Positions 20,345 to 32,479 of a DNA stretch of 52,500 nucleotides are shown piece after piece (within the stretch, counting starts at the first letter, position 1; every line of letters begins with the position of its first letter). A program made the translations under genes and the position numbers. The stretch is from assembly GCA_009746045.1 (NCBI GenBank), contig RPFO01000219.1:225001-277500 (forward strand), given 5' to 3'. Below the pieces are notes generated by a model that saw nothing but the letters and a program-made list of their open reading frames with translations, was not told where the DNA came from and ran no database searches. Origin of the DNA: Mesostigma viride. Its lineage: Eukaryota > Streptophyta > Mesostigmatophyceae > Mesostigmatales > Mesostigmataceae.

Positions 20345-20999
20345 AGTTAGCATTTGGGGCAACCAATATGCTAAGTGGATGCAGTTTGGAAAGACCTTTC
20401 CAACGCCGTGCTGACCGCCTGAAACAGACAAGGGACAAGGAAGATATGAGGTCCCGAAGTCCTAGCCGTCCGTGGCCGACTAGGGTGCAGTCCTCTGGTA
20501 TAGTGGACAGGACACGTGGCAGGCCGTGCCTGCACAGGCTTAGCCTGTCCATCACGTGACTGTGGTCCACGTAGACCAGGAGGAGCAGCAGCCTGTGACT
20601 GGTGGGGTACTGGAGATGGCACAGGACTGCAAGGATACTAGACCTTGCAGGCTTGTGACAGGTCCTGTACTTCCTAGGTTGCAGGAGTCTAGGCAAATCC
20701 AGCTCGTCCTGTCTCTGCACTGATGCCAGTGGAAGTTAGGGATTTGTCTGTATGCCTGCACGTGCCTCGTCACGCCGATGGGAACGGGGAACAACGCAAA
20801 GGATATAGCTTGGTCATGGGGGATGACCAGCTATCTTGGCAAGCACGAACCGTGGCCCGTGGGTGCCCACATTGGACGTGGAAGTGACCACCGTGGTCGT
20901 GACTTGGTGCACGGGTTAAAAGGTTGCTGCCTGCAACTTTGGCTCATCCCGTTGTGTGTGAAAGACCAGGAGCTCACGCTCTGGGCTTTGTTCTTAACT
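20345..20999 (+). repeat. 5' long terminal repeat
   Basis: The 655 bases match 36683-37318 over the full length with small indels. It starts AGTTAGCATTT and ends TTGTTCTTAACT. An AAAAGG-containing stretch and the GAAAGACCAGGAGCTCACG segment near the end may belong to the transcript start region; this is inference. Confidence 0.9.
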
Positions 21000-21049
21000 C
21001 GTACTATTGCACTTTCCTGCACTAGGAAGTCGGCGGAAATTCGCACAGA

Positions 21050-21370
21050 GATTTCTTGAGATTGTCCTGAGTTTTTTTTTTATTAATCTTGAGAAATCCT
21101 GAGAAATCCTGAGATGTCTTGAGAATGTCTTGAGAATGTCTTGAGATTAATCTTGAGTTTTCCTGAGATTGTCCTGAGATTGATCTTGATATTTCGTCTT
21201 GACAAAATCTGGTAAGTGCACACCTCGGGTCCTGAGATTTCTGGTTAAAAAAATCTCAAGATTTTCAACCGAAAAACTCAGGTCTTGAGATTTTGACTTT
21301 GTAGTGAAAATCTCAGGACAATCTCAGGACAAAATCTCAGGACAATCTCAGGACAAAAAAACGAGTAGAG
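21050..21370. repeat. Left subterminal repeats of the CACTA element
   Basis: TCCTGAGA, TCTTGAGA, TCTCAGGAC and relatives recur in both orientations about every 10-20 bases. Such arrays are transposase-binding regions in known CACTA elements. Confidence 0.8.
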
Positions 21371-21577
21371 TCTCAAGAAAGTCAAGAACATGCACAGGCG
21401 AATTCTCCAGCCATTGTGGGACAAAAAAATGGTGTTATCAGGGACCGTCAGAAATACAACAATGCAAGATGATTACAACAGGGGCATGACTCACAATCAG
21501 TGCATTTATTACATTGATAAATATTATTTAAACAATCTTTTATTCATAGGCAAAAAATATATCACAACAAAAAGAGG

Positions 21578-24500
21578 ATTCATGTCCCACGTAGCTCCCA
21601 CAAAAACCAGCATCTTCATTAAAACAATAAGTGGAAGCATACATGTGACACTAATTGACATGCCCGGAGGCACGCCGTTCAAGGCCCTTCATGAAGTACG
21701 TTGCCCTAGAGGCAACCAAGACACGGGTGGGTGGGTGGGGAGCAAAGAAAAAGGCCGACAAAACCAGCCAGAGCGGCTTTTAGTCGCAAAACCTCCCTTA
21801 TCCCTAGCTAACTGACGTCATTAAACCCTTATGTTTAGTGGATGCTAGTAAGACGCTAACCGTACAGACCGGGGGTAGAATATCCCGAATCTGCACGGCT
21901 AGTATTAAATAATGCGTAGGTTGTTCTTTTCAGGGGCACTGCACCTCACGCCCCGTTCTGCCCGGGTATAATCAACCCAAGCGCGGAACGCACATTTTAT
22001 TTAATTCATTTTTCAACCATGCACTATATTGCATCTACTAATCACAAAAGCTCTAGCCAAACAGCTACGAGTAAACACTACGACCTATAAGCCGCTCATC
22101 CAGCGGCCCCTTGTTCCCGCATTCACGTATAGAAGAAACTCCGTTCAAAGAACCCCGATTCATGTCCCACGTAGCTCCCACAAAAACCAGCATCTTCATT
22201 AATTAAAACAATAAGTGGAAGCATACATGTGACACTAATTGACATGCCCGGAGGCACGCCGTTCAAGGCCCTTCATGAAGTACGTTGCCCAATCACCCCC
22301 GCCCTGGCTTTCCCTTGAAGCCGCACTCCACCTTGCTCGTTGTCACAAGTGACCGCCCTGCCGCAAAACGGGAGCCCCCCCACATCGGGAGGCGTGTGCC
22401 CGGCGGCTGTGGATGCATGGCCAGGCCCAAAAAGGCCCAGCGCATTTGCACTGCGATTGCGCACGGCCAGCCTATCATGACCCCTCTCGGGGCCCCGAGA
22501 CAAAACCAGCCAGAGCGGCTTTTAGTCGCAAAACCTCCCTTATCCCTAGCTAACTGACGTCATTAAACCCTTATGTTTAGTGGATGCTAGTAAGACGCTA
22601 ACCGTACAGACCGGGGGTAGAATATCCCGAATCTGCACGGCTAGTATTAAATAATGCGTAGGTTGTTCTTTTCAGGGGCACTGCACCTCACGCCCCGTTC
22701 CGCCCGGGTATAATCAACCCAAGCGCGGAACGCACATTTTATTTAATTCATTTTTCAACCATGCACTATATTGCATCTACTAATCACAAAAGCTCTAGCC
22801 AAACAGCTACGAGTAAACACTACGACCTATAAGCCGCTCATCCAGCGGCCCCTTGTTCCCGCATTCACGTATAGAAGAAACTCCGTTCAAAGAACCCCGA
22901 TTCATGTCCCACGTAGCTCCCACAAAAACCAGCATCTTCATTAACCCCTAAATGGTCTGGCTGCCGATTTTCCGCCTAAAACTGAGTTACAGCCGACACG
23001 TCGGCCCCTTCTCGGGGGACCAAATGCCGCGAAAACTATTGAGAATTAGGAAAAGTTTAGCTGAGAAGATAGAAAGTTTATAATTTTCCTCACAGCATGG
23101 TACTAGGGTTTGCATACTTCTGACAAAGTTATAGAGGTGTTCTGGCCGGTCAAAGTACAAGGGGTCAGGGTACTTTTTCGCGTACAACGTGCATTCCGGA
23201 AAACGACGACCTGGCCATGGCGGCTTGCGCCCACGCATGGCATTTACGTTTTCGTTCGAATTTTCTGACCAAACTCAGGAAATTGATTTTATACGTCCTA
23301 AAGATGATATAGGCCAATTTTTGGTTCGCGGGAATGCCATTTGATAGGTGTCGGCAGCGTTCTTGCTGGAAAAAACTGCGATCAGGCCGGACGATAGAAA
23401 CGTTGACAGCAATACCTTTCCGGCGTATTTTAAAGGATATATTGGTTTCTTTGTACTTTTTATGATACATGGTAGTCGTAAACGTGCAAGGGTGACCAGA
23501 AATCGCCGAATCCAGCGACCATGCTGCACAACTTTGGTGTGCCGAAATGCGCCATTTTGCGGCCACCGCCTGGGCCAAGGTAACGCCATCCATGCCTGGT
23601 AAATCTTAATCATCGTTTTCCTATCGATGTTTGACGTTTATATATACGTTCTAGCTTGTGTAGCACATTCTTTTTGCATTAGTCATGCTCTTTCTTGACC
23701 CTGGCCTGGCCCCTTTCTAAAACACCCTTCTTAGATGCTTCCCTCAGTCAGTTGACCTGCCACAGGGTGATGGTGATAAGTTTTAGATGCTGTATGGGTT
23801 TGAATACCTCCATATATGTTTGTTATACATTTCCCACACACATATTGCATGAGTGTGAGGCAGTTGGCTGGTCTCTGTGGCATCATCAAGCATGTAACCG
23901 GTGAGTAGAAGCTTCCCATTGTCAGCATGTGCCACCAGGTGTGCTGGCCATCACCTGGCAAGCTATAGCAGCTTAGGCCTAGTTTATCCTTGCTAGGGCA
24001 AGCTGAAATAGGCTTAAAATCACTAGTGTGTTGGTGGCTGCCTCCTAGAATGCATGCCTTGCGTAGGGTATCCGTACCACGTTACCTACGTGCATGGACA
24101 AGGTGGCACCTGCACATAGGTGCCATGTAAGGGCAGTGTGATGATGCAGTTATGTTTCCCCATCATTGTGGAAGGGAAATGTATTGTGTGGCATGGTTGG
24201 GGGCCATATTAGTAGGTATTAGTAGGTAGTATGCCCACTCCTAACCCCTTGGTTGCTTTTTACCAACGGTACCCCTATGGGCTGTACTGGGTGTAACTGC
24301 TGGTATACCCACCCAAATGATGACCCCAATGGCTCAAACTGTTCAGCAACTAATTGTTTATCATCCCTGAAGTGGTAGGTGCCTAGCTCTTACAACATAA
24401 TTCAAAATGCACATTCTACCAAAAATGAAAACGCTCGTCTTGACCCCCCTGACTTTGACGGCAGTTATACATGGCCTACCCTGCATATATGTAAGGTTGT

Positions 24501-25989
24501 GATATACCAACCCGAAGGGCAACTCATGGACATGCTTGGCCCCCAAGGACAGCCATTGGATATGGGTGGGTTGGATGGCATCTGGTTTGCAAAATTGTGA
24601 AGTTACAGCCGATGCATCGGCAGTATTTCTGCCCATTTAGGGGTTAAAACAATAAGTGGAAGCATACATGTGACACTAATTGACATGCCCGGAGGCACGC
24701 CGTTCAAGGCCCTTCATGAAGTACGTTGCCCAATCACCCCCGCCCTGGCTTTCCCTTGAAGCCGCACTCCACCTTGCTCGTTGTCACAAGTGACCGCCCT
24801 GCCGCAAAACGGGAGCCCCCCCACATCGGGAGGCGTGTGCCCGGCGGCTGTGGATGCATGGCCAGGCCCAAAAAGGCCCAGCGCATTTGCACTGCGATTG
24901 CGCACGGCCAGCCTATCATGACCCCTCTCGGGGCCCCGAGTCGGTACCGCTATGGCCGTCTCCCCATAGACCCGGGGTGCTTCGAGAAAAAACGTGGACC
25001 TAGCCCAGGCCCCGCCAGCCCGGATGCCCGAGGCCACAGCCCCAGGCACCTGGCTGAACGAGAGTCCGTTCAGCCAAGACCGCATTCCCCCCCGAGGTTT
25101 CTATGCGTGGGGAAAAAATTTCTAGCTTAGGCGCTTTTCCCATCGCCGTCCCCAGCCCCAACCACCCCCCCCTCGGCGGAAGGCAATTGCAAAGTTTGCT
25201 GGCCAGCAGCAATTTCCGAAGAAAAAGCCGCAGGCCGCGGACCGAGACACGGGTCGCCAGTGCCAGCCATCCGGCTCCAACCCGGGGTGCAAGCATCCCC
25301 AGGTACGGAGCACCAGCTCGCGCACTGGGCCGACCAAGCGACAGTTGAGCACCTGTCACGGCATCCGGCCCACCAAAGACCCCAAGCTGGGGAAAAGGTG
25401 CGGACCGGAGGTAATCATTTCCTTTTCTTTTAGTTAACCGAGCGAGGAACTACGCCTGGCCGGTTAACAACTGGAAGTCTCACCACTGGCCAAGTGGCCA
25501 GTGCAACCAGTGCTTTTGGGATTTTGCTCCGCAGCACCCATAGCTGCGGCTGCCGCCGCAACGACAACGAGCAAAGAAAAAGGCCGACAAAACCAGCCAG
25601 AGCGGCTTTTAGTCGCAAAACCTCCCTTATCCCTAGCTAACTGACGTCATTAAACCCTTATGTTTAGTGGATGCTAGTAAGACGCTAACCGTACAGACCG
25701 GGGGTAGAATATCCCGAATCTGCACGGCTAGTATTAAATAATGCGTAGGTTGTTCTTTTCAGGGGCACTGCACCTCACGCCCCGTTCCGCCCGGGTATAA
25801 TCAACCCAAGCGCGGAACGCACATTTTATTTAATTCATTTTTCAACCATGCACTATATTGCATCTACTAATCACAAAAGCTCTAGCCAAACAGCTACGAG
25901 TAAACACTACGACCTATAAGCCGCTCATCCAGCGGCCCCTTGTTCCCGCATTCACGTATAGAAGAAACTCCGTTCAAAGAACCCCGATT
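21578..25989. repeat. Threefold segmental tandem repeat inside the CACTA element
   Basis: Three copies begin at GATTCATGTCCCACGTAGC: 21578-22157, 22158-22898 and 22899-25989. They share the same start and the same ~400-base end but differ by internal deletions. Copy 3 has the longest middle (24735-25590, GC-rich) and also the 1.7-kb TTAA insertion. A plus-strand frame near the end (25858-26082, ITKALAKQLRVNTTTYK, rich in Ser, Thr and Arg) could be captured host sequence, but I cannot name it. Confidence 0.85.
22945..24643. mobile_element. TTAA-target DNA transposon (piggyBac-like), 1.7 kb
   Basis: The inverted ends CCCCTAAATGG (22945-22955) and CCATTTAGGGG (24633-24643) are flanked by TTAA (22941-22944, 24644-24647). 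Subterminal AGTTACAGCCGA motifs occur near both ends. Segmental copy 1 has a single TTAA here. TTAA targets and CCC-starting ends fit piggyBac-type elements. No transposase frame was recognised (the longest, minus 23165-23593, has no motif I know), so it is probably non-autonomous. Confidence 0.75.
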
Positions 25990-28328
25990 GTTTCTTCATC
26001 GTTTGGCAGATCTTGTAGATCATTTGGTTCTTCATTTACTCTGCCAAACTGTGCTTCGTTGCACATTTACCTGCACGCATAAACCAGGAAGGGGGAAAAA
26101 CAGCATTAAACAGGACCGTGATTAGAAACGCTGGGCTGCAGCATGTGCACATGTACACCTATAACCAGACCAAAGGCATAGCAAACAACATCATGCTCGG
26201 CATAAAAAAAGATACTTCTGACTGGTACAAAACATTGAAAGGGTGACCCAAGTGAAAGCCTAGCACCGCCATTATTGAGATGTGCAAGACCAAGAAACCA
26301 CGACATTGCATATGACCGATGCATTGAAAATGGGAAAACACGTTTATTAACTGTGAAGCTCCAGGGTAACTACTAGACTAAATTTCTTTTAAAGGGCTGA
26401 TTCTGGCAGGAACGACATTAAAGCAAGTCACGCCGAACCTAGAACCCAGGTATGGTGGCTAACCTTCATGTCACTATAAGAAACTAAGCTTGGAGAACCA
26501 CGAAGAAAACGATGGTAATAACGATCAGAAGGTAATTAATAAAAGATTCAGCAGATGGGATATTACATTGCAAAAAGCCAGGTTCTGGTTGTCGACAGCA
26601 AAGACTGGCACCATGGGGAAAATGCCACGCACATCTTGCTAAATGTAAGAGGAGCATTGCAAAAAAGTCATGTAAAGGGAGTAAAAAAGACGGAGCATGC
26701 ATTCTAGCAAGGCCGCAGACAGATCAACGCGGACGACAATAGTATCGACTCTAGGAATGGGATGGTATAGCAGCTGCTTACCACAGGTCTCGAGCAAGAG
26801 CCAGTCTCTGCCATTCGCGCGTGGGCATCATGCCAGTTGGACGGCGTCCGGTCGGTCACCCGCAATACACGCGCAAAATTGAAGGGGAAACGGCATCATA
26901 GAAGCATACATGCATAAGATGCTGAGCGCAAAAAGGCCATGGTAATGAAAACATTCAGAGAAAACACATGAATAGCTCTGAGAAAGATGGCCAGCTTTAC
27001 CCGCAACGAAACGGCCTACGCATGAGCACTGACGGCCGGCATGCTAACTGTAAAGACGTCAAACCATACGACGAAACTGCGCTGACCTTAGTGGTTGAAG
27101 TCTTTGGCAGGCTCCAGAGGTCCTGATCGTGCAAGCGTAAAGAACTGCATGATATATACCACAGCCGGCTATCTTCAAGGCCATACCTAGTCGGTACTGT
27201 GCACCTACCGACATCCATACTGATACGCCGCGTTTGCTACAGAAATCACCGCATTTAGCGGACCTGCAGCGCTTGTTATTCGGTGGTTGCATTCATTGGT
27301 TACGTATGGAAATCGGTTGCCCCATCTCTCGAGCTAGCGTGTATGTGCCCTCACTGCCCGCTAGCCCCAGCACTGACTGTTAAGCATGGACTTGACTGCG
27401 AACAACGGCTACGTCAAACGCGTTTTTTTTTAATTTTGCGCAAAAAAAAAGATTGCGACTAGGTCACATCCGTAGCCAGCGGCAGGCGGAATGATTGTCT
27501 CGAGTGATTCCAGCCAAGCGATCTTCCGTATTGTCATGACATCTTACCTTTCCACTGGTTACTACTCGTCTCAAAGCCTTTTAGAACGGTCGGAGCCGCA
27601 AACTGCCGATAAATTTAAAGGTACAGTAACTAGTATTCACCAATGAAAGCCACAGGCATTTCAAAAATTGCCGTCCTGCCAGACCCTAGAAAACGCTTGG
27701 TCCTGCCTTTGCCGGACAACCATTGGAGCAGGTTATAAAGTGCGACAACGATTTCTTGTTGGCTGACAGACTGACAGCTGACAATTATTAACGCAAAGTC
27801 ACTAAAGCAAATAGGCAGAGAACATTCTACAAAAGAGCTCTTAGTTCGGGCTTTATAGAAGTATAGTACCTGCCTGTTATAAAAATTGGAACAAGGATAC
27901 GGTTCCGGCATCCGTTTATTCCGAAGCCGGTACGGGCAAGGCTAGGGAACCGGCGTGGGAATAAACTGAACTGAACATAACTGAAATAAAGGCCGTTATG
28001 GTGCCGTGAAATAGCCGCATGACGACAGTGCCGTTCCAAACTTTCAACTTCGCGCCCTACCTCTCGTTACCTGGTAGACCGTTGGTCCAACGAGCGAAAA
28101 ATTTAGAAAGGTTGCGATTAGGCAACGCGACCTTGCACCTAGCCGCACCCATGAACGCCTTCAGCAGCCATCTTAGGCAACACAACCCTGCACCTAGCCG
28201 CACCATTCCATAAACGCCTTCATCAGCCATGTTAGGCTGGATGATAGACACGGCATTTCCACTTTGGGATTCGCACTAGTCAAGTCACTTGCTCAGATAG
28301 TATATTACTAGCTCTGACCCGCCTTCAA
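25990..28328. other. CACTA interior, no supported gene
   Basis: Short open frames occur on both strands without motifs. A ~50-bp imperfect direct repeat lies at about 28125-28245 (GCACCTAGCCGCAC and AACGCCTTCA). A T9/A9 inverted pair is at 27426-27450. I found nothing that resembles a transposase. Confidence 0.4.
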
Positions 28329-28718
28329 GCGGTTTGGTAGTGCAGCGGCTGTGTGTGGTTCTACCAAACGACTTTCAGAAATATGTGCCTACTCCATGGC
28401 CCCATCGGGGCAAGTAGCGGGGGCGCTTGCAGAATGTAACTGATGCTGCGCCTATACCGAACCCCGTCTTTGCCGCCATGAACCATGACTCCGGTCGACG
28501 GAGCTGCGATGACGTAAAGATGGTTGAAGGTCGCGGGTTGCTGTTCTGTAGTTGCCCCAATGCTGTTCTGTACTAGTGCTCCGATTGATGTGAGCTGATA
28601 GCGGCCTCTTCAATACCTTGATGAGTTTTGCACGTGCTCACGTGGGGCCATGGAGTAGGCACATATTTCTCAAAGTCGTTTGGTAGAACCACACACAGCC
28701 GCTGCACTACCAAACCGC
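28329..28718. mobile_element. Foldback element, 390 bases with 76-bp inverted arms
   Basis: 28329-28404 and 28643-28718 are inverted copies with very few mismatches (start GCGGTTTGGTAGTGCAGCGG, inner edge CATGGCCCCA). The loop of about 240 bases has no frame. It looks like a long-TIR MITE inside the CACTA element; no target duplication was clear. Confidence 0.7.
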
Positions 28719-29004
28719 TCGCGTGGCAAGAGCCGCACTGCTGGCAACTCCATGGCAGCGGCTATAGTGTCAGCGGATCGAGCCCTGATGACATAGCTAG
28801 TGTTTCGTCATTCAGCAGCAACGGTGAGGCATGCATTCCCTCACAAAGGAGAAGTGAGAGGCAGCGTGCTGTAGTAACACATGTGAATTATGCGGACAAC
28901 TCTGACAGTGCTGCATACACTGATGAGGAGTGGCATAATTTGATTATATTTCTGGCAATGATGCCTGTAATGTAACTTGTTGTGTGCTTGTCGCACTGCA
29001 TTAT

Positions 29005-29050
29005 CAAGGAGACAACCAGCGCAGGCCAGAAATCGGGAGAATCCGGACCA
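29005..29050 (-). mobile_element. Family E micro-insertion
   Basis: The 46 bases match one end of family E (CAAGGAGACAACC to CCGGACCA). The 8-bp duplication TGCATTAT lies at 28997-29004 and 29051-29058. The kept end is therefore the 3' end of family E. Confidence 0.75.
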
Positions 29051-29149
29051 TGCATTATATTTCTTTATTTCCAATGAACATGTGTGTCAACTGCATCATT
29101 TCTGCATCCACATATAATGCATAAGTGTCCTGTCTTCATGCACTCAAGT

Positions 29150-29551
29150 GAGAGTTCTCAAGTGTCATGCTAAGTGTCCTGATTTTCCTGATTTTTTGTG
29201 CCATGATAAGTGTCCTGATTTTCCTGATTTTTTTCTGATTCAGCGGGTTTTCTCAAGATCTTGAGATTTTTTGTGTTGTTCCGACATTTTTCTCAGGATC
29301 TCAGGATTTTCTCAGGATTCTCAGTGTTTCTCAGTGTTTGGCGAGACGCATCTCAGGCACTTCTCAAGATTCTCAGGAGAAAGTCCTGATAATATAATCT
29401 CAGGAATCCTGAGAAAATCTCAGGTTTTCTCAGGATGTCTCAGCATTTTTTGAGAAAAAAATCAGGAGATCTCAGGAATCCTGAGAAAAATATCAGGAAT
29501 CCTGAGAAAAAAATCAGGAAATCTCAGGATTCCTGAGAAAAATCTCAGAAC
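29150..29551. repeat. Right subterminal repeats of the CACTA element
   Basis: Dense CTCAGGAT, TCCTGAGA and TCTCAAGA units in both orientations mirror the left side and end at the inverted terminal repeat. Confidence 0.8.
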
Positions 29552-29579
29552 CCGACTTCCTAGTGTGCTGCAAGTTTTC

Positions 29580-30014
29580 ATGTCGGCCGACGCTCGGGCA
29601 AACACGCCTGAGTCGCAGTCTTCGAGCCGCCAAGATACGTCGGTGCCGCCGGCGCGCGAGAGGTCGTTCTATCCTTACACGCACCAATCGAACGCATCTA
29701 CCTTTGTGCAGGCTGCGTACGTAGCGCGAGGCCTTGCTGAAGGCGGGTGGGTTGCGGTTTTCGGGAACGCAGCTGGGCCGTCAGCTAACGACCCAGAGGT
29801 GATGAGGATAAGGGCGACGACGTCGCCAGGCGAAACGGGCAGAGTTGCCACGGAGCGTCTCGTCAGTATTCGGGACGAGATTGCATCTTTGATTTACAGT
29901 TTGGAGGTCGCGTACCAAGGAGGTCACGTGACGATACAGGCGCTGGACTTGGCGAGGGAGACGCTGGGTCAGCTTAATTACCGCCATCTGTTTAGGTGGT
30001 GCGAGACTGTATAA
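29580..30014 (+). CDS. First open frame after the 5' LTR of the LTR element; unrecognised
   Basis: The frame begins MSADARANTPESQSSSRQ, 144 residues from this ATG. It starts 14 bases after the CACTA element, in the place of a gag start. The N-terminal third is Ser/Pro-rich and polar. The rest (IRDEIASLIYSLEVAYQGG, then LARETLGQLNYRHLFRW) is likely helical, as in capsid-type proteins, but I see no named motif. Base use is rich in CpG, unlike the region after 31.2 kb. The following 30022-30780 continues with broken frames, partly because of a 76-bp duplication. It may be the N-terminal part of gag or a separate ORF. Confidence 0.5.
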   Translation: MSADARANTPESQSSSRQDTSVPPARERSFYPYTHQSNASTFVQAAYVARGLAEGGWVAVFGNAAGPSANDPEVMRIRATTSPGETGRVATERLVSIRDEIASLIYSLEVAYQGGHVTIQALDLARETLGQLNYRHLFRWCETV

Positions 30015-30164
30015 TCATTGGGTGGCCACAAGCTCATTGGGGGAAGGCACGGACGCATCGCACATCATACGGGACGCGCAGACGCGCGAGGAGGACAACC
30101 CGTGGTCCTCAGCAGAGGTCGTCGCACAGACGTGCGAACATCTGGTCAACATCCTGATCCAGGA

Positions 30165-30316
30165 GTCGCGCGGGCACGCCGATCATTGGGTCATCACCAC
30201 CAGGCCGCCGGGCATTTGGTCCGCGTTGGACACGCCCAGAGTCGCGCGGGCACGCCGATCATTGGGTCATCACCACCAGGCCGCCGGGCATTTGGTCCAC
30301 GTTGGACACGCCCAGA
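30165..30316 (+). repeat. 76-bp tandem duplication in the gag-side region
   Basis: 30165-30240 is repeated at 30241-30316 with one visible difference. Since 76 is not a multiple of three, it shifts the frame. Confidence 0.9.
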
Positions 30317-30873
30317 GTGCCAAGGGCGCCAGGTGCGACAGGGCCGACCGTGACCGTCATCACAGGCCGGTCGTGAGGTCTCAGCCGAAGACTTCCACGA
30401 TCAGTTCGTGGACAGGCCTGCGGGCATCATCGCCAGGTCGTCGCAACAAATCAACGATCGAGGGCGACGGGACGCAGGAGAGATATACTCAGCTCGGCGA
30501 CGGGCAGAGTTGCACATACCGGCGGAGCCGGAACACGATTTTGCTGAGATAGGTCGGGGGTCGTGCAACGACCGACGGGGTGGTGGGAGCCGGTGGGTAA
30601 GGAACCTGGAGTGGTATCGCCGGGGCAGCGCGCCCAGAGTACCGGTGGAGCTGTCGGCTGACGGTATAGGCCGGTAAGCCCGCGAGTGTTTGGTCCTTAT
30701 AACGCAGAGGAGGTCCGAGCGAGTGGGAACACCGGTGGCGCTATAACTGCGCAAGAGCGTGAGGCGGAAGCAGAGTCTGGAGAGCAGCCGACGGCCTCTT
30801 CAGGCAACGCCAGCGCTTGAGTTTGTTCTTCTTTTCCCTTCGCCTGTATTGTTGTGTCGCCACTCTGTATATA

Positions 30874-32106
30874 ATGCCTCGTGGCAAACCGGGCGACGGC
30901 GACAAGGGCGAGGCGGAGGCGCCGGCTGGGGAAAGCCAGGAGCCTAGGAAGGACAAGGAGCAGCTGGTGGGGGAGGCGATCCCTACCAGCGACGGCGATG
31001 GGGGAAAGCGGCCAGGGAGCAAGCGACGGCATGAGGATCGACTCAGTGGAGGAGGCGAGGAAGGTGCGGGCGACATGGCCATCTGACGCGATGACGATGG
31101 CAAACGGGCAACCAGCCGTGGAGAAGCGTAAGAGGGATGCCTCCGCTGACGGCAATGGTAAGAGGCTCCATGTTGATGTGCCCTCCCCTACGCCTGCTGG
31201 CCCTAGTGGTGCTGTTGTTGTGACACCCGCTGTGCAGGGGGAGCCAGTGAAGGCAGTGCCAGGATCGAGGCCTCACATGAGTGCAGTCACTGTCATGAAC
31301 GGGCAGCAACCTTTTAACCCGATTTTTTTTCATCAAGGATAAACTAACCTGGGCACAGTTCCTGGATGGGTTGAGGGAAGAGTTCTCTGACAAGGTTCTC
31401 AACCTCACCAACTACTACAAGCACCAGTATGACACCTTTGAGATAGTGGGCCCTGTGGCAGAGGAATGGGCTAGGCTCAACCGTATCAGAGACAAGGGGG
31501 CCAAGTATGGCTTCCTGGTCACAGATAGGGCCTTCGCAGACTATTTCCTAGACCGTAGTCCGTATGGGTCTGAGTGTGGATGGTAGGAACAGTGCCCCCA
31601 TGTTTCTTTACCAGACTGATGGCTCCTTGCGTGCTCTGGAGCTTGTAATCCTCAGCATCAGGAAGCCAGAACCTACCTGCAAGGCCATCCAGTCCCATGG
31701 CAGTAATGCCACCTCCGCCATGTGCAGGGCCAAGGTGATGTCCCCGGGTACCCAGCCCGTGATGGGGCAAGGCCTAACAAGCGTAGGCGCTTCAGGCGCC
31801 AGAGGCAGGGGGCTCAGGGTGGCAAAGGTGCAGGTTCCCAAGGAGGGGTTGGGAGCCAGCAAGCTGGTGGTCAGCAGGGTAAGGGTGGCCAAGGGCAAGG
31901 CAAGGGCCAAGCTCAAGGCAACCAGGGCAAGCAGGGTGGGCAGTCTCAAGGAGGCCAGGGGAAGCCTGGGAAGGGTGGGGCTGGGTCTGGGAAGATCGAA
32001 GGGTGGAGCATGCTTTGTGTGTGGCAAGGAAGGTCACTGGCGTCGTGAGTGTCCTGACAGGAAGGCCAAGCCTGCTGGGGCAGGGGGCCAGTCTGGGCAG
32101 CAGTGA
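30874..32106 (+). pseudogene. gag region with CCHC zinc knuckle (frameshifted)
   Basis: Pieces in order start with MPRGKPGDGDKGEAEAPAGE (30874). A KDKLTWAQFLDGL and NYYKHQYDTFEIVGPVAEEW stretch (31340-31586) looks like a Copia gag core. A Gly/Gln-rich segment (31790-31990) follows, then CFVCGKEGHWRRECPDRK (about 32010-32065). The last is a Cys-X2-Cys-X4-His-X4-Cys zinc knuckle, which binds RNA in capsid proteins. Shifts occur at the T-run near 31321-31329 and again near 31990. The function as capsid/nucleocapsid is known for the family; this copy cannot make it intact. Confidence 0.75.
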
Positions 32107-32479
32107 CTAGCTACATCATCCCCTGTAAATAGTCAATCACCCCTTGGGGAAGGTGTGCTGGATGTACATAAGGATAGGGGTGTGCCCCTTGTGCAGCACC
32201 AAGGGTGTAAAGATGTTGTTCTTCCACTGGGTTGCAATAACAATGCTGCAGCTGAATTCCCTATGCCTCATGCAGCTAGGTGGTGGGTCTCCAGCAGGTG
32301 CTGGCCTGGAGGGCCAAGGGACCTTGCTGGAAGGGCCTGGAGCGGTCCAGGGTGCAGGACCTGGCTTGGGGCGTCAGGATGGCCTGCAGGGAAGCCCTGG
32401 AACCTCAGGAGTGGATCATGTGTCCCCACACACGGTTCAGACGTCTCGCCAGGTCAGTACTGAGAGAGTGCTGAGCTAT

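Larger units (their letters stand above)
21020..29565. mobile_element. CACTA (EnSpm-type) DNA transposon, non-autonomous
   Basis: The perfect 14-bp inverted ends CACTAGGAAGTCGG (21020-21033) and CCGACTTCCTAGTG (29552-29565) are flanked by TG on both sides (21018-21019, 29566-29567). Subterminal regions carry many short CTCAGGA/TCCTGAG-type repeats in both directions, a hallmark of this superfamily. No frame resembling a CACTA transposase was found in 8.5 kb, so it needs one supplied elsewhere. It sits 20 bases after the 5' LTR, cutting the likely primer-binding area of the LTR element. Confidence 0.85.

Noticed and set aside
23165-23593. 142-codon minus frame as a piggyBac transposase
   Set aside because: Far shorter than known transposases and no DDD-type or Cys-rich motif seen.
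21020-29565. Large DNA element as a Helitron or Maverick
   Set aside because: Clear CACTA inverted ends and subterminal repeats fit EnSpm/CACTA; no Rep, helicase, polymerase or integrase frames inside.
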